A stretch of DNA of 64,000 nt, from positions 1,302,001 to 1,366,000 of the forward strand of contig NZ_CP170198.1 in the NCBI RefSeq assembly GCF_042434915.1. The letters are read 5' to 3'. The first letter of the stretch is position 1; each line of letters begins with the position of its first letter. This document shows, in pieces, positions 61,452 through 64,000 of the stretch. The translations under genes were made by a program, and so were the position numbers. Below the pieces are notes generated by a model. It had not been told where the DNA came from. It made no database searches and saw nothing but the letters and a program-made list of their open reading frames with translations. The DNA comes from Aquimarina sp042434915. Its GTDB lineage: Bacteria > Bacteroidota > Bacteroidia > Flavobacteriales > Flavobacteriaceae.

Positions 61452-61829
61452 ATGGTAAAATCAAAATATCAAGAAGTTCTAGAATTAGGAGAGCAATTAA
61501 ATGTTCAAAACGGTGACGTACAAGAAGAAGGTGGTGTTTTAAAAATAAAAGGCGCAACTCAAACTCAGTATGAAAAAAACATGCTTTGGGACAAAATTAA
61601 AGAAATTGGAGGCGAAAATCCTTCAGATTTACAAGCCGATATTAAAGTGATGGACACTTCAATATATCATAGACATACGGTCAAAAAAGGTGAATCTTTA
61701 AGTAAAATTGCAAAACATTACTATAAAGATCCTATGAAATACACGGCAATTTTTGAAGCCAACCGATCTATACTCAAAAATCCAGATGTTATACACCCTG
61801 ATCAAGAGTTAATAATTCCTAACATATAG
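61452..61829 (+). CDS. BON/LysM-domain protein (YgaU/Kbp-like)
   Basis: A 125-residue protein with an N-terminal BON-like segment (NVQNGDVQEEGGVLKIKG, QYEKNMLWDKIKEIG) and a C-terminal LysM domain (HTVKKGESLSKIAKHYYKDP then KNPDVIHPDQELIIPNI). No signal peptide, as in the E. coli potassium-binding protein Kbp. It may bind peptidoglycan or K+. Single gene with a terminator. Confidence 0.85.
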   Translation: MVKSKYQEVLELGEQLNVQNGDVQEEGGVLKIKGATQTQYEKNMLWDKIKEIGGENPSDLQADIKVMDTSIYHRHTVKKGESLSKIAKHYYKDPMKYTAIFEANRSILKNPDVIHPDQELIIPNI

Positions 61830-61849
61830 CATTTTTTAGCTCAATAATT

Positions 61850-61879
61850 AAATACCGCACTAATTGCGGTATTTTTTTT
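61850..61879 (+). terminator. Terminator after the LysM gene
   Basis: AATACCGCA (61851-61859) pairs perfectly with TGCGGTATT (61865-61873), followed by a run of Ts. Confidence 0.9.
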
Positions 61880-61982
61880 AATTAATTTACGGTAAAACCA
61901 TAAATTAATTACGAATAATTATCATAAACTGAATTTTAACTTTGAATATCTCTATAAATTAAGGATTAGACTGCTTTATTTC

Positions 61983-61990
61983 TATATTTG
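61983..61990 (+). promoter_or_regulatory. -7 promoter element of the metalloprotease gene
   Basis: TATATTTG matches TAnnTTTG. It lies 29 bp before the ATG at 62020; no clear -33 TTG. Confidence 0.5.
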
Positions 61991-62019
61991 TAACAAACAA
62001 ACGCAAACATCTACAAATT

Positions 62020-64000
62020 ATGAAAAAAACTTTATCTTTTCTTATTACTTTACTCTGCATGAGCTTTGGTTTTTCACAAACCAACCCTTGGAGCAAGGTA
62101 CAAAGTTCACGCAGTTCTGGAACGGTTATCAACCAAGAGGTTCCATCCAATATGCTGTTTAGTCTTGACATAGAACAAATGAATGCCTCTCTAAAAGACC
62201 TACCTATACGTGGTAAATCATCGAACCGATCTATGGCAATCATACAGTTTCCAAATGCCAATGGTATTCTTGAATCCTTCAGTGTTGTAGAAGCACCTGT
62301 AATGCATCCAGAATTGGCATTAAAATATCCTAATATTAAGTCGTATGCTGGTCGAGGTCTAGAAGATCAAAGTAAAACAATACGTTTTAGTATATCACCC
62401 AAAGGACTTCAAAGTATGAGATTGGGCGGTGATTCTGATGCTGTTTTTATAGAGCCATTTACCAAGGGCGGAGTATACTCGGTATACAATCGTAAAAATA
62501 AACCTACAGCAGTAAATAAGCTACAATGTTTGGTTGATGAAAAATCAGAAAGCATGCGAGCTTCTAATACGTCAAGAAATGCAGACGACAGTACGCTAAG
62601 AACCTATCGTTTAGCTGTTTCTACCAATGGTGAATATACACAGTTTCATGGCGGAACAAAGGCTGGTGCAATGGCTGCCATAAATGCTACTATGACGCGA
62701 GTAAATGGCGTTTTTGAAAATGATTTTGCCGTTACAATGGTACTCATTCCAAATAATGATGATGTAATATATACAAACGCAAATTCTGATCCATATACGG
62801 GGAATTTTAATAGTCAATTACAATCCACCTTGACAAGTGTTATTGGAGAGTCAAACTATGATATTGGTCATTTATTTGCCAGAGCTGGTGATAATGGAAA
62901 TGCAGGTTGTATTGGATGTGTTTGCGTTAATGGTAACAAAGGAAGTGGTTTCACTTCTCGAGGTATACCTGAAGGGGATGCTTTTGATATTGATTATGTA
63001 GCTCATGAAATTGGTCATCAATTTGGTGCCAACCATACATTCTCTTTTCGTAACGAGGGTAGAAATGCTCATTTTGAGCCTGGAAGTGGTTCTACGATCA
63101 TGGGTTATGCTGGAATAACAGGTGCTACCGATGTGCAGCAAAATAGTGATCCTTATTTCCATTTTTTCTCTATTCAACAAGTCACTAATTACGTAAAAAG
63201 TACATCTTGTCAAACCAATACAACTACAGGAAATACAATACCTACTGTAAATGCTGGTGCTGATTATACTATTCCTAGAGGTACACCATTTGTCCTTACT
63301 GGACAGGCATCCGATGCAGATGGTGATAGTATAACATATTGCTGGGAGCAAGCCGATGAGAATGATGCATCGACAACGTATCCAAGCACCACAGGTACAT
63401 CTGGCGTAAGTTTTAGATCTTTAAATCCTACAACTTCTAATAAACGATATTTCCCTAGATTATCTACTATTAAAACAGGTACAACTTCTTGGCAATGGGA
63501 GGCGGTACCAAACGTTACACGTGCATTAAATTTTAGATTGACTGTACGTGACAATAAACTAGGAGGTGCTGGCAATAACAGTGATGATGTAAGAATCAAT
63601 GTGACAGCAAATGCAGGCCCTTTTATAATAAATTCACCAAATACAGCTGTCACTTGGAATGCAGGTACTACAGAAACTGTTACTTGGAATGTAGCAGGAA
63701 CTACAAGCAATGGCATAAATGCAGCTAATGTAGATATTTTACTTTCGACCGATGGTGGAGATACGTATACACAATCTCTCGCTACTGGTGTTGCAAATGA
63801 TGGTTCTCAAACGATAACAGTACCTAACCTACAAGGAAATCAAAATAGAATTATGGTTCGTGGTTCGGGTAACATATTTTTTGATATCTCTAATACAAAC
63901 TTCACTATTACTGGTGGATCCAATGACAATCAAGCTCCTACCGCACCGACAAATTTAACTGCACAAAATATTACTCAAACCAGCGCTACATTAAATTGGA
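62020..64000 (+). CDS. Secreted reprolysin-type (M12B-like) zinc metalloprotease, 3' end outside window
   Basis: The frame opens at 62020 and runs off the window (660 codons, no stop). It has a signal peptide (MKKTLSFLITLLCMSFGFSQ), a propeptide-like region to about residue 195 (Cys at 167 in KLQCLVDE may be a switch), and a catalytic domain with RTYRLAVSTNGEYTQFHGG, the zinc motif VAHEIGHQFGANHTF (HExxHxxxxxH) and the Met-turn STIMGYAG. From about residue 420 come PKD- or Ig-like beta domains and, at the window end, a fibronectin type III start (APTAPTNLTAQNITQTSATL). Later domains, probably including a type IX secretion signal, lie outside. Confidence 0.9.
   Translation, partial: MKKTLSFLITLLCMSFGFSQTNPWSKVQSSRSSGTVINQEVPSNMLFSLDIEQMNASLKDLPIRGKSSNRSMAIIQFPNANGILESFSVVEAPVMHPELALKYPNIKSYAGRGLEDQSKTIRFSISPKGLQSMRLGGDSDAVFIEPFTKGGVYSVYNRKNKPTAVNKLQCLVDEKSESMRASNTSRNADDSTLRTYRLAVSTNGEYTQFHGGTKAGAMAAINATMTRVNGVFENDFAVTMVLIPNNDDVIYTNANSDPYTGNFNSQLQSTLTSVIGESNYDIGHLFARAGDNGNAGCIGCVCVNGNKGSGFTSRGIPEGDAFDIDYVAHEIGHQFGANHTFSFRNEGRNAHFEPGSGSTIMGYAGITGATDVQQNSDPYFHFFSIQQVTNYVKSTSCQTNTTTGNTIPTVNAGADYTIPRGTPFVLTGQASDADGDSITYCWEQADENDASTTYPSTTGTSGVSFRSLNPTTSNKRYFPRLSTIKTGTTSWQWEAVPNVTRALNFRLTVRDNKLGGAGNNSDDVRINVTANAGPFIINSPNTAVTWNAGTTETVTWNVAGTTSNGINAANVDILLSTDGGDTYTQSLATGVANDGSQTITVPNLQGNQNRIMVRGSGNIFFDISNTNFTITGGSNDNQAPTAPTNLTAQNITQTSATLNW

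Noticed and set aside
1..64000. tRNA or rRNA genes
   Set aside because: I looked for cloverleaf-like and rRNA-like segments, mainly in the gaps and next to the island, and found none I could support; a tRNAscan run would be decisive.

Overview
The window looks like a chromosome segment of a marine Flavobacteriaceae bacterium (Bacteroidota). It is AT-rich. Several promoters match the Bacteroidetes -7 consensus TAnnTTTG with a TTG about 20 bp upstream. The sigma-70 factor is of the short RpoD type of this phylum. There are many lipoproteins, CarboxypepD-regulatory-like proteins and leader-type peptides ending in a KKEQ...FG motif. The genus cannot be fixed from the sequence.

Positions 1-13.2 kb are a mobile, repetitive island. 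A segment of 4322 bp (1-4322) recurs as 6963-11284, with no difference that I noticed. It carries a primase/helicase-like ATPase gene, two overlapping tyrosine recombinase genes, a ParD/ParE-like toxin-antitoxin pair and about 1.15 kb of GC-richer, heavily self-complementary non-coding DNA. Each copy stops exactly after the codons for Tyr-Pro-Phe-Gly (YPFG) of an RHS core, and the flanks then diverge into two different RHS C-terminal toxin tips with their own downstream partner genes: an unrecognised basic toxin tip (4311-5186), and a JAB-metallopeptidase-like tip (11273-12178). Between units lies a divergent XRE repressor/ATPase promoter. After the second unit come two decayed scars, each holding only the 3' end of the XRE gene and the 3' end of another gene. 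My reading is that this is a tip-swapping element: it integrates at the YPFG codons of an RHS toxin gene, brings a new toxin tip plus immunity gene, and pushes the older tip downstream, leaving a stacked record. The full-length RHS gene should lie upstream of the window.

13.4-31 kb holds hipBA with a pair of palindromic operators, a DMT transporter, divergent SulP and TauE/SafE-like sulfur transporters, a metallo-beta-lactamase-fold lipoprotein, an RpoD-like sigma factor, two convergent histidine kinases, an OmpA lipoprotein, an RlmI-like methyltransferase, a cysteine-rich leader-type peptide and a DEAD-box-like helicase.

31-47 kb holds two tandem MsrB genes, a UDG-like protein, lipoamide dehydrogenase, a two-gene unknown operon, aroQ divergent from xerD, nnr, and the thrA-thrB-thrC operon. 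The operon is preceded by a Thr/Ile-rich leader peptide that I found by eye at 41415-41495.

47.7-64 kb is housekeeping: DedA-like and DUF3817 membrane proteins, a PgpH-like HD phosphodiesterase, thiolase, an NlpC/P60 hydrolase, GAPDH, serine acetyltransferase plus cysteine synthase, CorA, RecQ with a polylysine tract, TruA, a LysM protein, and the 5' part of a secreted reprolysin-type metalloprotease that runs off the window.
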